From Leptospira fletcheri (GTDB lineage: Bacteria; Spirochaetota; Leptospiria; Leptospirales; Leptospiraceae): a stretch of 64,000 nucleotides of DNA. Where the stretch lies: the NCBI RefSeq assembly GCF_004769195.1, contig NZ_RQET01000004.1, forward strand, positions 124,001 through 188,000, given 5' to 3'. The translations under genes were made by a program, and so were the position numbers. Position 1 is the first letter of the stretch; each line of letters opens with the position of its first letter. Shown here piece by piece: positions 63,613 to 64,000 of the stretch. The notes under the pieces were generated by a model that was given only the letters and a program-made list of their open reading frames with translations, ran no database searches and was not told the origin of the DNA.

Positions 63613-64000
63613 TCAAATTCCAAAATCGGAAACGATCCGTTCCGCCTCTTTCAAAAATTCGGCTTCCTCTTCCGGGGAAAAGGGACCGAACTTATTCGCA
63701 AGAATGCGTTTGGAAAGCTCCACATATTCCAGGCAACCCGCGATCGTCACCGCAGGCTTGGCCTTGTTCGGATAAATAGCGAGATCCCCGTTTTTGGGAA
63801 GAACCATGGACCTCGGCGGTATTTTTTTTCCGCCGCGTACGATACATCCTGCAAGGACCATGGCGCCAGAACCGATCTCCGCGCCGTCCAGAATCACGGA
63901 ACCGATGCCGATGAGACAACCTTTCCCGATTTTACAGCCGTGAAGCATGGTATTATGACCTACCAAAGTATAGTCGTCGATAAAGATTCCGCGAGTGGAA
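63613..64000 (-). CDS. Gamma-carbonic anhydrase/PaaY-like beta-helix protein (5' end beyond window)
   Basis: The visible C-terminal 128 codons match the left-handed beta-helix of gamma-carbonic anhydrase-like proteins: DDYTLVGHNTMLHGCKIGKG supplies a His pair that would bind metal, followed by GCLIGIGSVILDGAEIGSGAMVLAG. The family's GxPAK end reads LPKNGDLAIYPNKAKPAV here, a small variation. The N-terminus lies beyond the window. Whether it has carbonic anhydrase activity or another acyl- or CoA-linked role is not decidable. Confidence 0.75.
   Translation of the reverse strand, partial: STRGIFIDDYTLVGHNTMLHGCKIGKGCLIGIGSVILDGAEIGSGAMVLAGCIVRGGKKIPPRSMVLPKNGDLAIYPNKAKPAVTIAGCLEYVELSKRILANKFGPFSPEEEAEFLKEAERIVSDFGI

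Overview
The window reads as a stretch of a Leptospira chromosome. The evidence is an FcpA-like flagellar coiling protein, a DUF1554 lipoprotein, many lax spirochaetal lipoboxes, TlyA- and TlyC/CorC-type proteins, separate CoaC and CoaB genes, and a 5S rRNA gene with no 16S or 23S gene beside it. By eye the base composition is moderate (G+C probably in the 40s), which would suit one of the higher-GC Leptospira groups, but I cannot name a species. Most genes are housekeeping or lineage-conserved. The signs of mobile or decayed DNA are a HicAB toxin-antitoxin pair at the left edge, a broken phage-tail-fibre-like fragment near 48 kb and a possible dispersed repeat near 45.6 kb.

Layout. 1-4.2 kb: hicBA, a seven-blade FG-GAP lipoprotein, a small membrane protein and a DUF1554 lipoprotein. 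4.2-9.5 kb: a large unknown protein, gpmI, a DUF3147 membrane protein and a haloalkane dehalogenase. 9.5-16.8 kb: a TetR regulator, a short-chain dehydrogenase with a palindromic operator over its promoter, then a minus-strand run corC - coaC - coaB - murB - tetR - GNAT. 17-20.7 kb: a TPR/CHAT-like protein and gpsA. 20.8-25.9 kb: a plus-strand cluster with an unknown protein, a metallophosphoesterase, a nucleotidyltransferase, a zinc-ribbon membrane protein and recG. 26-30.4 kb: a lipoprotein, an M15 peptidase and the two-gene proline catabolic pair. 30.4-36.1 kb: galE-lpxA, an Hpt protein, and a dnaC-like - folK - panB - DAHP synthase run. 36.4-44.8 kb: fcpA with a terminator, a cysteine-rich secreted protein, a Baeyer-Villiger monooxygenase, quinone reductase - polyprenyl synthase - tlyA, a dienelactone hydrolase and an RlmL-like methyltransferase. 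44.8-52.8 kb: a GlcG/HbpS protein, a ceramidase lipoprotein, the tail-fibre remnant and gcvT-gcvH-gcvP. 52.9-56.1 kb: a lysine-rich secreted protein, a candidate small RNA, 5S rRNA, cytochrome c, and bfd-like - ribD_C - mtgA. 56.3-64 kb: a UMF1 transporter, a DUF3052 protein, an FcpB-like candidate, an ATP-grasp-like protein, a COX4-like protein, a lipoprotein, a tandem hemerythrin and a gamma-carbonic-anhydrase-like protein cut by the edge.

The points most worth a second look are: (1) the hicA promoter, whose spacer is filled by a perfect 22-bp palindrome and whose start codon suggests a leaderless mRNA; (2) the metallophosphoesterase-nucleotidyltransferase pair; (3) a DAHP synthase with Asp in place of the metal-binding Cys; (4) a promoter-plus-hairpin unit beside 5S rRNA that looks like an unannotated small RNA; (5) the dyad sites upstream of the SDR, GlcG/HbpS-like and DUF1554 genes; and (6) the TPR protein with a CHAT-like domain lacking catalytic residues.
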